A stretch of DNA of 64,000 nucleotides from Collimonas sp. OK607 (lineage in GTDB: Bacteria > Pseudomonadota > Gammaproteobacteria > Burkholderiales > Burkholderiaceae_D): assembly GCF_900111995.1 (NCBI RefSeq), contig NZ_FOKF01000009.1:62001-126000 (forward strand), read 5' to 3'. Below, one piece after another: positions 27,021 through 36,142 of the stretch. Made by a program: the position numbers and the translations under genes. How positions within the stretch are numbered: position 1 is the stretch's first letter; each line of letters opens with the position of its first letter. The notes below the pieces were generated by a model. The model saw only the letters and a program-made list of their open reading frames with translations, made no database searches and was not told the DNA's origin.

Positions 27021-27749
27021 TTATACGACTTCCTGGAACAAACGGCCCCAGCCGGTCAGCTTGGTGGTGTCGTATCCAGCGATACGCAATGATTTCCAGA
27101 CCACGGTGGAAATCGTGTCGTAGATCGGCACGCCGGTTTCCGCTTCCAGTTCCGGTACCAGGTGCGCTGCCTTCAAATTGGTGCAGAAGGTCGAAATCGC
27201 TTTCGGATCCTTTTTTGCAACCTCGCGCACCATGCTGCGGATCTGGTCTTCGGTGACTTCCGAGAAGGAAAAATTCACATGCAGGTTCAAGTGGCGTTCA
27301 GCGATGCAATTGAAACCCGAGCGGCCATAGTTTTCAATGATCTTTTCCATTACATTGTCGAGGTAGGGTGTCACCAGGCCGAAATCCTTGGCATTGGTTT
27401 TTTCCAGGATTTCATTTAACGCCAGCACCGAAGTAGTGGCAGGAATGCCGGTTGCTTCAGTAATACGCCGGCATAACCGTTCATCGGCTTCGAAGCCGAG
27501 CCAGCCGGATGAGGTGCCGTTCCAGCCGATGACGTCGACCTTGGCGTCGGCCAGCAACATGGCGGCTTCGATGATTTTGCTGTCGTCGAATTGTCCCAGA
27601 GCCTGGTCACGCAGCGATATTTCAGTCACGGTGAAGCGCGAGAAATGGGCGGAGACGCCAGGCAGGCCGCTGACCATGGCGCTGGTGATCGGCTCCAGAG
27701 AAGTGTTGGAAGATGGGGTCAGCATGCCCAGGAGAGTGCGCTTTGTCAT
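27021..27749 (-). CDS. Asp/Glu racemase-fold enzyme, arylmalonate-decarboxylase-like
   Basis: A 242-residue protein of the Asp/Glu racemase superfamily, which includes maleate isomerase (NicE) and arylmalonate decarboxylase (AMDase). It begins MTKRTLLGMLTPSSNTSLEP, the PSSNT-type start of this branch. Racemases and maleate isomerases have two catalytic Cys. Here the first position is Gly78 (IGWNGTSSG, where isomerases have CTS), while the second is kept as Cys189 (STFCTNLKAAHLVPELE). The Gly-plus-Cys pattern and the length are those of AMDase (Gly74/Cys188, from memory). A decarboxylase or a one-Cys lyase is thus more likely than a maleate isomerase. GGAG precedes the ATG. Confidence 0.82.
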   Translation of the reverse strand: MTKRTLLGMLTPSSNTSLEPITSAMVSGLPGVSAHFSRFTVTEISLRDQALGQFDDSKIIEAAMLLADAKVDVIGWNGTSSGWLGFEADERLCRRITEATGIPATTSVLALNEILEKTNAKDFGLVTPYLDNVMEKIIENYGRSGFNCIAERHLNLHVNFSFSEVTEDQIRSMVREVAKKDPKAISTFCTNLKAAHLVPELEAETGVPIYDTISTVVWKSLRIAGYDTTKLTGWGRLFQEVV

Positions 27750-27818
27750 TTGTATTGCTCCGTAAAAAATAAGGTAAAACTGAAACGTTGATTTAGTGTT
27801 CCGCGTCAGGCGGCATTT

Positions 27819-27850
27819 AGATCGAACCAGATCGAAACTCAGATCGGGAT
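27819..27850. repeat. Short tandem repeat of AGATCGAAC-type units spanning a stop codon
   Basis: AGATCGAACC (27819-27828), AGATCGAAACTC (27829-27840) and AGATCGGGA (27841-27849). The last copy encodes the end of the MFS protein on the minus strand, whose stop codon is 27839-27841. The copies have therefore grown from the 3' end of the gene into the gap. Confidence 0.75.
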
Positions 27851-29140
27851 TTTTTTCTCGTAATCGATACCGGTCGAGCAGATGAACAGCCCGACGCCAG
27901 CCGCTGCAAAGAACATCAGTGCCAGGAAGTAAGAGCCGGTTACTTGAACGATGGTGCCGACGATAATCGGCACGCAGATGCCGCCGATGTTACCGCCCAG
28001 GTTCATCAGGCCGCCCAGGAAACCCACCTTGTCGCGAGTGCCAAGAATGGACGGGATGCACCAGTACAAGCCGCACCAGCGAATGAAGAACAAGGTAACG
28101 GATAACATCACCACGACTGTTGTCGCGTCTTTGATGTAAGCCACAGAGAAGATTGAAACCGTGGCAATCACGGCGGCAATGCCAAACAGTGTGCGCATCA
28201 CTTTGTTAGGTGAACCGCCGGCTGCTTTCCATTTGTCGGCAATGTAGCCGCCAACCAGTTCGCCGACAAAGCCGGAGAAGAAAATGATGAAGCTGGCGCC
28301 GCCCATTTGCTTGATATCGAAGCCATGCACTTTGTTCAGGTAGTTCGGCATCCAGGTCAGCAAACCGTAGAACACGGAGTTGAAGCACATCCAGCCGAAG
28401 AACATGAACAGCACTGATTTGTGCTTGAAGAAATCAAGGGAGCGCCCGCTCAGGTTTGCCGGTTCTTTCTTGAACTCGCTGGCTTGCGCTGCTTCGATGT
28501 AGCTGGCTTCGGCGTCATTGACGCCATTGTGGTCGCGTGGATTGTTGCGGATGTAATACCAGGCCCATATACCGGCCAGTACGGTGCCGACACCGGCCAC
28601 CACGAACGCCAGGCGCCATGAACCGAGCGTTGTGATCAGCGCGGTGATGATGATCGCGCCCAGCGCAGCGCCGAGCGGTGCGCCGCCATCGAGCAATGTG
28701 GCGCCGCGGCCGCGTTCGTTTTGCGTCATCCAGATCGCATTCAGCTTGCCGCCGGCCGGGTAGATCGGCGCTTCTGCCGCGCCCAGGCCGAGGCGGGTCA
28801 ACAGCAATGCGGTGGAACTGGTGCAAACCGCGGCAAGTGCCTGGAATGCGCCCCAGAAGACTGTCGCGATGGCGATCACGATACGCGGTTTGAAACGATC
28901 GGCCAACATGCCGCCGGGGATTTGCATGAACGCATAAGTCCAGAAGAAGGAACTCAGGATCAAGCCTTGCATGGCCGGACCGAGATCGAACTCTTTTGCG
29001 ATCAGCGGCATGGCGACTGATAGCGATGCGCGGTCTATATAGTTAATCGAAATTAGTAGCAACATGGTGAAGAAAATCTTCCATCGGACGGAAGATTTTC
29101 CTGCTGTTGTTACCGATGCTGCATTGGTTGTGGCGTCCAT
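27839..29140 (-). CDS. MFS transporter, anion:cation symporter (ACS) type
   Basis: A 433-residue inner-membrane carrier of the ACS branch of the major facilitator superfamily, which takes up organic anions such as tartrate, galactonate, phthalate or 4-hydroxyphenylacetate. Typical blocks are INYIDRASLSVAMPLIAKEFDLGPAMQGLILSSFFWTYAFMQIPGGMLADRFKPR, RLGLGAAEAPIYPAGGKLNAIWMTQNERGRGATLLDGGAPLGAALG and GLLTWMPNYLNKVHGFD. GGAG precedes the ATG. It is the first gene of the minus-strand operon with the racemase-fold, hydantoinase and FAH genes, and divergent from a GntR gene. It probably imports a carboxylated substrate of these enzymes, by inference. Confidence 0.92.
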   Translation of the reverse strand: MDATTNAASVTTAGKSSVRWKIFFTMLLLISINYIDRASLSVAMPLIAKEFDLGPAMQGLILSSFFWTYAFMQIPGGMLADRFKPRIVIAIATVFWGAFQALAAVCTSSTALLLTRLGLGAAEAPIYPAGGKLNAIWMTQNERGRGATLLDGGAPLGAALGAIIITALITTLGSWRLAFVVAGVGTVLAGIWAWYYIRNNPRDHNGVNDAEASYIEAAQASEFKKEPANLSGRSLDFFKHKSVLFMFFGWMCFNSVFYGLLTWMPNYLNKVHGFDIKQMGGASFIIFFSGFVGELVGGYIADKWKAAGGSPNKVMRTLFGIAAVIATVSIFSVAYIKDATTVVVMLSVTLFFIRWCGLYWCIPSILGTRDKVGFLGGLMNLGGNIGGICVPIIVGTIVQVTGSYFLALMFFAAAGVGLFICSTGIDYEKKIPI

Positions 29141-29229
29141 TTTGTCTCCATTTAGGGTGAACAGTTCGTTTCAGCTCTTTTATCGGGCGAGGTATTTTCC
29201 TTGCTGATGTAAGCATATAATACTTAATC

Positions 29230-29239
29230 TGTAATTACA
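29230..29239. promoter_or_regulatory. Palindrome TGTAATTACA in the divergent MFS/GntR region
   Basis: A perfect 10-bp palindrome, extended imperfectly as CTGTAATTACAAG, lies in the 196-base gap between the divergent MFS and GntR starts. Length and AT content suit an FCD-type GntR operator and differ from the GGTAT sites, so the second GntR protein probably has its own site. One site only; support is moderate. Confidence 0.5.
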
Positions 29240-29336
29240 AGTAGTGTAAGTTATTGATTTATAGCGTTATTTAAAACTTTAATTGATGTGTGTTAAGATT
29301 TTTTATCAAAATCAGCCAAGATGTGATGTAAACGCC

Positions 29337-30044
29337 ATGTTGATCGCGCCCGAAACAAGCACCAAAGTGAAGACCAGTCCCGTCAATGGCCGGGGCTTGC
29401 GTCGTAGCGGGCTTTCGAGCGAGATTGCCGACCGGCTGCGCGAAATGATCCAGGAGGGTGAGCTCGCGCCCGCCAGCCGCATCATGGAAAAAGAGTTGTG
29501 CGAATATTTCGAGATTTCGAAAACACCGCTGCGCGAGGCGCTGAAAGTGCTGGTGGCGGAAGGCTTGATCAAGCATCGCCAGCATCTCGGTTACCACATC
29601 TCAGAAATAGACATCGATGAAATCGGATCGATTTTTGACGTGCTGCACGGATTGGAAGAATTGGCCGGCCGACAGTTATGTGTACGTATTGATGAAGAAG
29701 CGCTGAGCGCCATCGAACGCAAGCATCAGGCCATGGTCGTGCATCACGTTAACGGTAAGCGCATCGCCTATTTCCGGCTGAACCAGGAAATCCATCAAAT
29801 GATCGTGGACGCCGCCCGCAATCCGGTGCTGTCGTCGATTTATGCAAACCTGATGGCAAAAATCCACCGTGCACGCGGCGTCGCCAATGCAGAATCCCTG
29901 CGCTGGCAGGAATCGCTGTTTGAACATGAACAAATCATGCAAGCGCTAAGCGCCAGTTCGGCAAGCTTACCGCAGGTATTGCGCGAACATTCCGAGCATA
30001 CTGCTGCTGAAGTAATGAAAGCACTACACCAGCTGGCTTCCTAG
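29337..30044 (+). CDS. GntR-family transcriptional regulator, FCD type (second)
   Basis: A 235-residue regulator from the ATG at 29337; the frame is open upstream to 29283, but the extra residues look non-homologous. The N-terminal winged helix reads SEIADRLREMIQEGELAPASRIMEKELCEYFEISKTPLREALKVLVAEGLIKHRQHLGYHISEI. The FCD domain follows with FDVLHGLEELAGRQL, FRLNQEIHQMIVDAARNPVL and FEHEQIMQAL. It is divergent from the MFS-racemase-hydantoinase-FAH operon and 58 bases upstream of a thiolase gene, so it probably controls one or both. No clear ribosome site precedes the start. Confidence 0.9.
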   Translation: MLIAPETSTKVKTSPVNGRGLRRSGLSSEIADRLREMIQEGELAPASRIMEKELCEYFEISKTPLREALKVLVAEGLIKHRQHLGYHISEIDIDEIGSIFDVLHGLEELAGRQLCVRIDEEALSAIERKHQAMVVHHVNGKRIAYFRLNQEIHQMIVDAARNPVLSSIYANLMAKIHRARGVANAESLRWQESLFEHEQIMQALSASSASLPQVLREHSEHTAAEVMKALHQLAS

Positions 30045-30102
30045 ACGGCGGCAAGCCAGCATGTGACCACACCGTCAAATCCATATCAACGAGGAGATAA
30101 GC

Positions 30103-31293
30103 ATGGCAAACACAAGAGAAGTAGTAATCGTCGGCGCTGCACGTACAGCGATTGGGACATATGGCGGCGCGTTGAAGGATTTCGCACCGGGCGAGCTGGG
30201 CGCGATTGCGGTCAAGGAAGCATTTGCACGGGCCGGGGTTGATCCGCTCCAGGCTGGCCAGATCATATTCGGCAACGTCATCCACACCGAGGCGCGCGAC
30301 ATGTACGTGTCACGCGTGGTGGGTATCAATGCCGGCATGGGTAAAGAGTCCACGGCGCTGACGCTTAACCGCCTGTGCGGCTCGGGCCTGCAAGCCATCA
30401 TCACCGCCGCAAACGCCATCCAGCTGGGCGAGACGGATGTCGCGGTCGGCGGCGGCGTCGAAAGCATGAGCCGCTCGATGTATGGCTCCCAGGCTGCACG
30501 CTGGGGCGCGCGCATGGGCGACGTCAAGATGGTCGACATGATGGTGGGCGCTCTGTCGGATCCTTTCGGCGGCGGTCATATGGGTATCACTGCTGAAAAC
30601 GTGGCAGAGAAATACAGCATCTCGCGTGAAGAACAAGACGCTTTCGCCCTGGAAAGCCAGCGACGTGCGAATGCAGCCATCGCTGCCGGGCACTTCAAGT
30701 CGCAGATCGTGCCGGTCGAAATCAAGACGCGTAAAGGCGTAACGCTATTCGACACCGACGAATATCCAAAGGCCGACGCCACCATGGAATCGCTGGCGAA
30801 GCTCAAGCCGGCATTCAAAAAAGAAGGCGGCACAGTCACCGCCGGCAACGCGTCTGGCATCAACGACGGTGCGGCTGCCTGTGTCCTGATGGCAGCTGAT
30901 GCTGCAGCTCAGGCCGGCTTGAAGCCACTGGCGCGTGTGGTGTCCTACGGGGTGGCCGGGGTTGATCCATCGATCATGGGAACCGGTCCGATTCCTGCGG
31001 TCCAACTGGCGTTGAAGCGCGCCGGCCTTAGCCTCAGCGACATGGCGGTGATCGAGTCGAATGAAGCGTTTGCCGCGCAGTCGCTGGGCGTTTGCAAGGG
31101 ATTGGGTCTTGATCCTGCGCTGACCAATGTCAACGGCGGCGCCATCGCGCTTGGTCATCCGCTGGGCGCGAGCGGCACGATTATTGCGGTGAAATGTCTG
31201 TATGAGTTGATCCGCACTAACAAGCGCTACGGCCTGATCACCATGTGCATTGGCGGTGGCCAAGGCATTGCGCTGATCATCGAGCGTCTTTAA
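30103..31293 (+). CDS. Acetyl-CoA acetyltransferase (thiolase)
   Basis: A 396-residue cytoplasmic thiolase that condenses two acetyl-CoA or cleaves a 3-oxoacyl-CoA. The nucleophilic Cys92 lies in [42 protein letters not shown] (His) and [15 protein letters not shown] (second Cys near the C-terminus) complete the active site. GAGGAG precedes the ATG. The C-terminal motif has GGGQG where most thiolases have CGGGGQG-like sequences, within normal variation. It may feed the catabolic genes on its left or belong to general beta-ketoacyl/PHB metabolism; the short distance to the GntR gene suggests the former. Confidence 0.94.
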   Translation: MANTREVVIVGAARTAIGTYGGALKDFAPGELGAIAVKEAFARAGVDPLQAGQIIFGNVIHTEARDMYVSRVVGINAGMGKESTALTLNRLCGSGLQAIITAANAIQLGETDVAVGGGVESMSRSMYGSQAARWGARMGDVKMVDMMVGALSDPFGGGHMGITAENVAEKYSISREEQDAFALESQRRANAAIAAGHFKSQIVPVEIKTRKGVTLFDTDEYPKADATMESLAKLKPAFKKEGGTVTAGNASGINDGAAACVLMAADAAAQAGLKPLARVVSYGVAGVDPSIMGTGPIPAVQLALKRAGLSLSDMAVIESNEAFAAQSLGVCKGLGLDPALTNVNGGAIALGHPLGASGTIIAVKCLYELIRTNKRYGLITMCIGGGQGIALIIERL

Positions 31294-31326
31294 CGTGACT
31301 TGACGCGATTTTTTTCAACGAGAGAA

Positions 31327-31359
31327 TAATCGCTACGTAATCGCTACGTAATCGCTACG
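31327..31359. repeat. Short tandem repeat, 3 x 11 nt
   Basis: Three exact copies of TAATCGCTACG, at 31327-31337, 31338-31348 and 31349-31359. They lie 34 bases after the thiolase stop, in the convergent gap before the DUF882 gene. Confidence 0.92.
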
Positions 31360-31371
31360 GGCTGCAGGCAA

Positions 31372-32037
31372 TCAACCTTTCCAGGTGCGCTGCAGTCCCG
31401 TGTCGGCATGAATCCAGCCACCGTTTTTCCCCGGCCGATAATAGAAACCGACCCCACCTTGGCGGAAGCTGCGTATCAAGCCGCCCAGCACGTCTGCATC
31501 CAGTTGGGTGAGGCGGATATCAGCCGCACGACCTTCCAAATGCAATGATTTACGCGCCGCCGGAACGCCGGTTTCGATCAGGTGCTGATTGGTGCTTGCG
31601 GTCCGGAATCCCGACAGGATTTCCAGAGGCTGGCTAATGCCATAGCGCGCGATAAAAGCCTGGGTGCCCCACAGGGTCTCAAGCAGTTTGGGATCTATCG
31701 GCGCCGTTTGCTTGCCTTGGACGTCCCGCAGCAGGTGGCATAACTGCTGATAAGCGGATTCCTGGATTTCCCCGTCTTTCCAATACAGCAGCTTGGCGCG
31801 TTCGCCGCTGGCCGGACGCGTCACTTCCAGCACCCGAGGCTTGAGCCAGAACTCCATGTCTACCAGTTGCGCGTCAAAGATGTCTGGCGGCGGATCCATC
31901 GGCGCCGGCGCGCCGGAGGGGGTGGCGGCAGTCTCTTTCGCGAAAGCCGTGGAAGCCGTAAATGGCAACTGGCTGGAAAAGAGCCCGGAGGCGGTCAGGA
32001 ACAAGCTCTTCTGCAGGAAGTTTCGGCGCGATGACAT
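31372..32037 (-). CDS. Tat-exported DUF882/YcbK-type peptidase-like protein
   Basis: A 221-residue protein with a twin-arginine signal (SRRNFLQKSLFLTASGLFSS, ending AFA) and a C-terminal domain of the DUF882 or peptidase M15 type. It shows LSGFRTASTNQHLIETGVPAARKSLHLEGRAADIRL (the SxHxxGxAxD-like zinc site, here SLHLEGRAADI) and GVGFYYRPGKNGGWIHADTGLQRTW (second His). Such proteins are found in the periplasm and are thought to work on peptidoglycan peptides. The catalytic role is an inference from the motif. Confidence 0.87.
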   Translation of the reverse strand: MSSRRNFLQKSLFLTASGLFSSQLPFTASTAFAKETAATPSGAPAPMDPPPDIFDAQLVDMEFWLKPRVLEVTRPASGERAKLLYWKDGEIQESAYQQLCHLLRDVQGKQTAPIDPKLLETLWGTQAFIARYGISQPLEILSGFRTASTNQHLIETGVPAARKSLHLEGRAADIRLTQLDADVLGGLIRSFRQGGVGFYYRPGKNGGWIHADTGLQRTWKG

Positions 32038-32160
32038 GGCGGTCCAAATGTGATGGGATGGCCGATTTTATCGCACCATCCCTGATTTGAGTAGCCGCAG
32101 CTTATTAACGTGCTTACTTAGGCGCTGATTTGCGTTACCTGAAAGTCAGTCGTGCTGCGC

Positions 32161-32865
32161 TTAGTCGCGCTTCGGAATCGTAAGACCTTTAGCGACAGCC
32201 GGACGCGCGACAAACGCCGCAAGCGCTCGCGTGACATGGGGGAAGTCCGCAATGCCCACCAGATCGCCCGCTTCGTAGAAGCCGATCAGGTTGCGTACCC
32301 ACGGGAAGGTGGCGATGTCAGCGATCGTATAGGTATCTCCCATGATCCAGCCGCGCTCGGCAAGCCGTTGGTTGAGTACCGCCAGCAGGCGCCTCGATTC
32401 ATCAACGTAGCGGTCGCGCGGGCGTTTATCCTCATAATCCTTGCCGGCGAATTTATTGAAGAAACCAAGCTGGCCGAACATCGGTCCGATGCCGCCCATC
32501 TGGAACATCAGCCACTGGATGGTCTCGTAGCGCCCGGCAAGGTCCTTCGGCATGAACTGGCCGCTCTTGTCCGCCAGGTAAATCAGGATTGCACCGGACT
32601 CAAACAGCGGCAGCGGCTTACCGTCGGGGCCATTGGGGTCGAGAATCGCCGGAATCTTGTTATTGGGATTCAGCGACAGGAACTCAGGCGAGGTCTGGTC
32701 GTTGGTGCCGAAGTTGACCAGATGCGGCTCGTAAGGCAGGCCGGTTTCCTCCAGCATGATCGAAATCTTGACGCCATTGGGCGTTGGCAGGGAATACAGC
32801 TGGATCCGGTCGGGATGCTGGGCCGGCCATTTTTTTGTGATGCGGAAGGTGGAAAGATCGGTCAT
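32161..32865 (-). CDS. Glutathione S-transferase, YghU/YfcG-like (nu class)
   Basis: A 234-residue protein; the ATG at 32865 is chosen because AGAGGAA precedes it, while an upstream start at 32916 has none. The thioredoxin-like N-terminal domain (RIQLYSLPTPNGVKISIMLEETGLPYEPHLVNFGTNDQTSPEFLSLNPNNKIPAI) is followed by an all-helical domain. The TPNG...GTNDQTSPEF pattern is typical of the bacterial nu class, which has disulfide-bond reductase and peroxidase activity with two glutathiones. The gene is probably monocistronic. Confidence 0.92.
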   Translation of the reverse strand: MTDLSTFRITKKWPAQHPDRIQLYSLPTPNGVKISIMLEETGLPYEPHLVNFGTNDQTSPEFLSLNPNNKIPAILDPNGPDGKPLPLFESGAILIYLADKSGQFMPKDLAGRYETIQWLMFQMGGIGPMFGQLGFFNKFAGKDYEDKRPRDRYVDESRRLLAVLNQRLAERGWIMGDTYTIADIATFPWVRNLIGFYEAGDLVGIADFPHVTRALAAFVARPAVAKGLTIPKRD

Positions 32866-32971
32866 CAATATTCCTCTTTGCTGGGATTGATCTACTTGAA
32901 AATTTATCGGCGCCAAGCGCCGAAAGTAGCCAGTCTAAAGCAAGCCGGACAAAGATGCTTTGAGACACACT

Positions 32972-33595
32972 TTATTCAAATCCACGGATGCCGCTGCCAT
33001 TGAAACTCGGTAATTTCCAATGAAAGCGCATGGCCAGCATGCGCAGCAGGAAGCCCGCGCCGATCGCTATCAGGGGCGCCAACGCCGGATCGACTTCGTA
33101 CCACAGCAAGCCGACATACAAACCGCCAGTGAACAATGCAACGGTAGCGTAAAACTCGCGTTGCAGCACCAACGGAATCTGATTGCACAACACATCGCGC
33201 AACAAGCCGCCGAAGACGCCGGTAATCATGCCGGCCAAAATCACTATGCCGGGCGACATGCCGGTGGCGCGGGCGATATCGCACCCAATCACGCTGAAAG
33301 CCACCAGGCCCAGGCCATCGACTACCAGGAACACGTTGCGCAAATGATGGAGGAAACGCGCCACCAGGGCGGTGACGATGGCGGCGCCGACGGTAAACAA
33401 CAGATATTCAGGATGCGCGATCCAGCCCAGCGGATAATTCCCCAGCAATATATCGCGCATGGTGCCGCCGCCCAATGCAGTGATCGTGCCGATGACACAG
33501 ATGCCGAACAGATCCATGTCGCGTCGCATGCCCATGATGGCGCCGGACATGGCTTCCGCCACGATCGCAATCAGGTAGATGGTGTGTAGAAGCAT
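32972..33595 (-). CDS. TRIC-type cation channel family protein (UPF0126/YicG-like)
   Basis: A 207-residue inner-membrane protein with seven predicted hydrophobic segments and two related halves containing the glycine-rich signatures GTITALGGGTMRDILLG and GMITGVFGGLLRDVL. These belong to prokaryotic homologues of trimeric intracellular cation channels; older databases name the family UPF0126. YicG in E. coli has been connected to glycine uptake. The gene starts four bases after the PBP1A stop, so the two are cotranscribed. Confidence 0.9.
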   Translation of the reverse strand: MLLHTIYLIAIVAEAMSGAIMGMRRDMDLFGICVIGTITALGGGTMRDILLGNYPLGWIAHPEYLLFTVGAAIVTALVARFLHHLRNVFLVVDGLGLVAFSVIGCDIARATGMSPGIVILAGMITGVFGGLLRDVLCNQIPLVLQREFYATVALFTGGLYVGLLWYEVDPALAPLIAIGAGFLLRMLAMRFHWKLPSFNGSGIRGFE

Positions 33596-33599
33596 GGCA

Positions 33600-35990
33600 T
33601 TAATCTCCGGAAGAAAACAGTTTCATAATTTCCTCGCGCTCTTGTGCCGCGTCTGACGCTTCCTGTTGAAGCGACGGATTTACGGCGCCGCCGGATCTGC
33701 ATTTCAGCCTGCTGTAAATGAACTGGTTGTCGTCCGCCAGGCAGCTGTTCTTCAGGTATTCAGCATAGATATAGTCGCCGTCGGATAACGCTAGTCCCGC
33801 AGGTTCTGCGGATATCCGTTCGTCCCGGTCCGTCACTGCCACCTGCATATAGCGATTCCAGATTGGTAACGCCAATACGCCGCCGGTGGCATTGCCCAGC
33901 GATTTCGGTTGATCATAGCCTAACCACACTACTGACACCACACCGGAAGAATAACCGGCAAACCAGGCGTCATAGGCATTGTTCGATGTTCCGGTTTTAC
34001 CCGCGGTATCGCTGCGCGCCAATACTTTGGCGCTTTGTCCGGTGCCGGACTTGACCACGTCCTGCAACATGCTGTCCATCAGATAGGCATTGCGCGCAGA
34101 AATGATTCTTTTACCAGATTGCTGGCTGGAGTTGGGATTGTTACGCACGGTGTCGTGATAGAGCACCTGGCCGGAGCGGTCGCGGATTTCCTTGATCAGC
34201 CTTGGCGCCAGATGATAGCCGCCGTTGGCGAACACCGCGTAAGACTGCGCAAGCTGCAAAGGCGTCACAGCGCCGGCGCCAAGCGCTAGCGGCAAGGAAG
34301 CTGGATTGCGCTCAGGAGAAAAGCCGAATTGGGTTGTAAATTCCTGCACATAATTGGCGCCTGCTGCTTGCATCAAACTGACCGCGACTAGATTTTTGGA
34401 GCGCATCAAGCCGCGGCGTACGGTAATGAAACCTTCATAGTTGTTGTTGTAGTTGCGTGGACGCCAGGCACGGGCACCGGTTTCCTGTGGTAGCAAGAGA
34501 CGTTGTGTGTCATCCACCATGGTGCCGGGGAAGTAACCTTTTTCCAGCGCCGCCGAATAAACAAAGGGCTTGAAACTTGATCCGGGCTGGCGGAAGGCTT
34601 GCATTGCATGATCGAAAGGATTGCGGAAAAAATCAAAGCCGCCGGCGAGTGCCAGGATATCTCCGGTGCGCGCATCAAGAGAGATCAGCGCACCTTCCAT
34701 TTCCGGCATCTGACTGAGTAGCCAATGTTGAGGTTTGTCTTCATAAACCCTGATGATCGACCCCGGGGCAATGCCGCGTTTGCCGGTCGTCGGCAACCTG
34801 CCCCAACCGCCAGCGATGCGCGGATCGATATGGCTTATCTGTAGGCTGCTGCCATCACGCAACATGACCGTAATTTGTTTAGGTGCCATGGCGGTAACGA
34901 TTGCTGCACGCAGTTCGATGCTGTCCGGATATGGCGCCAGCAACTTGAATACGTTCTCTTGCAAGTCATCGTTCGCGGCAGCGGCCAGTTGCGCCTCCGG
35001 GCCGCGATATCCTCTGCGCCCCTGTGCATCAAGCAAGCCCGAGCGCAGATGCTTATCGGCCGCCAGCTGCGGCGCCATCTGGATTGTGGTGACGACGTCC
35101 AGGCCCATGGTGTAAGCGCGTTCCTGATAAGTATTCACTACCATCTGTCGTGCTTCTTCCACCACATAAGCAGCTCCCCTGACGGATGGATTACGCCTGG
35201 CGTTGAGCACCAGCTTTTCTGCCGAGGCCTGCTCGAAATCGTCTGGCGTAATATGGCCAAGTGCTAGCATGCGTTGCAAAATATAGTGTTGGCGGATTTG
35301 TGCGCGTTGCGGATTGGCTACCGGATTATAGGCAGAGGGTGCTTTGGGTAAACCGGCCAGCATCGCAGCTTCAGCCACACTCAGTTGCGCCAGCGGTTTG
35401 TCGAAATAGATGCTGGAAGCCGCGGCAAAACCGTATGACCGTTCCCCGAGATAAATCTGGTTCATGTATAGCTCCAGCAATTTGTCCTTGCCGTATTGCT
35501 GTTCCAGTTTGTAGGCCAGCAATATTTCCTTCAACTTGCGTTGCACGGTTTTTTCGCGCGTCAAAAAGAAACCGCGCGCTACCTGCATCGTGATGGTGCT
35601 GGCGCCTTGCCCGTGTTGACCGCTGACAACGTTGGCTAAGGTTGCGCGCAGCAAGCCGAAGAAATCGACTGCGCCATGTTCATAAAAACGCGCATCTTCG
35701 ATCGCCAGCAATGCCTGGCGCATACGCAAAGGAATCTGGGCAATCGGCAGGAATTCGCGGCGCTCTTCGCCGTATTCAGCCAATAGCACACCTTCGCTGG
35801 AATAGATTCGCAACGGCAATGCCGGACTATATTGCGCCAGATGGTCAACCGCCGGCAGTTGCTGCCATGCCTGATGCAGCCAATACCCTATGGCAAGGCT
35901 GGCGACCAGCACCAGCCCGAGACCAAATCCCAGTATGAATTTGAGAAGGCGGATTATCCTGGATTTTGGTGGCTTGGCCAGCTGGCTCAT
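33600..35990 (-). CDS. Class A penicillin-binding protein (PBP1A family)
   Basis: A bifunctional murein synthase that polymerises glycan strands and cross-links peptides in the periplasm, anchored in the inner membrane. The ATG at 35990 has AGGAG upstream and gives 796 residues with one N-terminal membrane helix (about 13-35). The glycosyltransferase domain has Glu98 in IEDARFYEHGAVDF, GASTITMQVARGFFLTREKTVQRKLKEI and QIYLGERSYGF. The transpeptidase domain has Ser471-Ser-Phe-Lys474, SKN, and GKTGTSNNAYDAWFAGY. An OB-like insertion lies between. It is divergent from argP. Length and motifs fit PBP1A better than PBP1B or PBP1C. Confidence 0.95.
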   Translation of the reverse strand: MSQLAKPPKSRIIRLLKFILGFGLGLVLVASLAIGYWLHQAWQQLPAVDHLAQYSPALPLRIYSSEGVLLAEYGEERREFLPIAQIPLRMRQALLAIEDARFYEHGAVDFFGLLRATLANVVSGQHGQGASTITMQVARGFFLTREKTVQRKLKEILLAYKLEQQYGKDKLLELYMNQIYLGERSYGFAAASSIYFDKPLAQLSVAEAAMLAGLPKAPSAYNPVANPQRAQIRQHYILQRMLALGHITPDDFEQASAEKLVLNARRNPSVRGAAYVVEEARQMVVNTYQERAYTMGLDVVTTIQMAPQLAADKHLRSGLLDAQGRRGYRGPEAQLAAAANDDLQENVFKLLAPYPDSIELRAAIVTAMAPKQITVMLRDGSSLQISHIDPRIAGGWGRLPTTGKRGIAPGSIIRVYEDKPQHWLLSQMPEMEGALISLDARTGDILALAGGFDFFRNPFDHAMQAFRQPGSSFKPFVYSAALEKGYFPGTMVDDTQRLLLPQETGARAWRPRNYNNNYEGFITVRRGLMRSKNLVAVSLMQAAGANYVQEFTTQFGFSPERNPASLPLALGAGAVTPLQLAQSYAVFANGGYHLAPRLIKEIRDRSGQVLYHDTVRNNPNSSQQSGKRIISARNAYLMDSMLQDVVKSGTGQSAKVLARSDTAGKTGTSNNAYDAWFAGYSSGVVSVVWLGYDQPKSLGNATGGVLALPIWNRYMQVAVTDRDERISAEPAGLALSDGDYIYAEYLKNSCLADDNQFIYSRLKCRSGGAVNPSLQQEASDAAQEREEIMKLFSSGD

Positions 35991-36142
35991 TGTCGCTCCT
36001 GTTGAGTTGGGCGCCCGAATCTTTGATGGATGCGGGCTGGATGGCCTGAAGAGCGTGCATTGTGGTTGCAATAAAACAGTTGTTAAATAAAATTAAGTAT
36101 TATTAATGATTCATAAATTTTTCTTATCTTAGGAAATTCAGC

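Noticed and set aside
27021-27749. Annotation as maleate isomerase (NicE)
   Set aside because: The first catalytic Cys is Gly; the AMDase pattern fits better.
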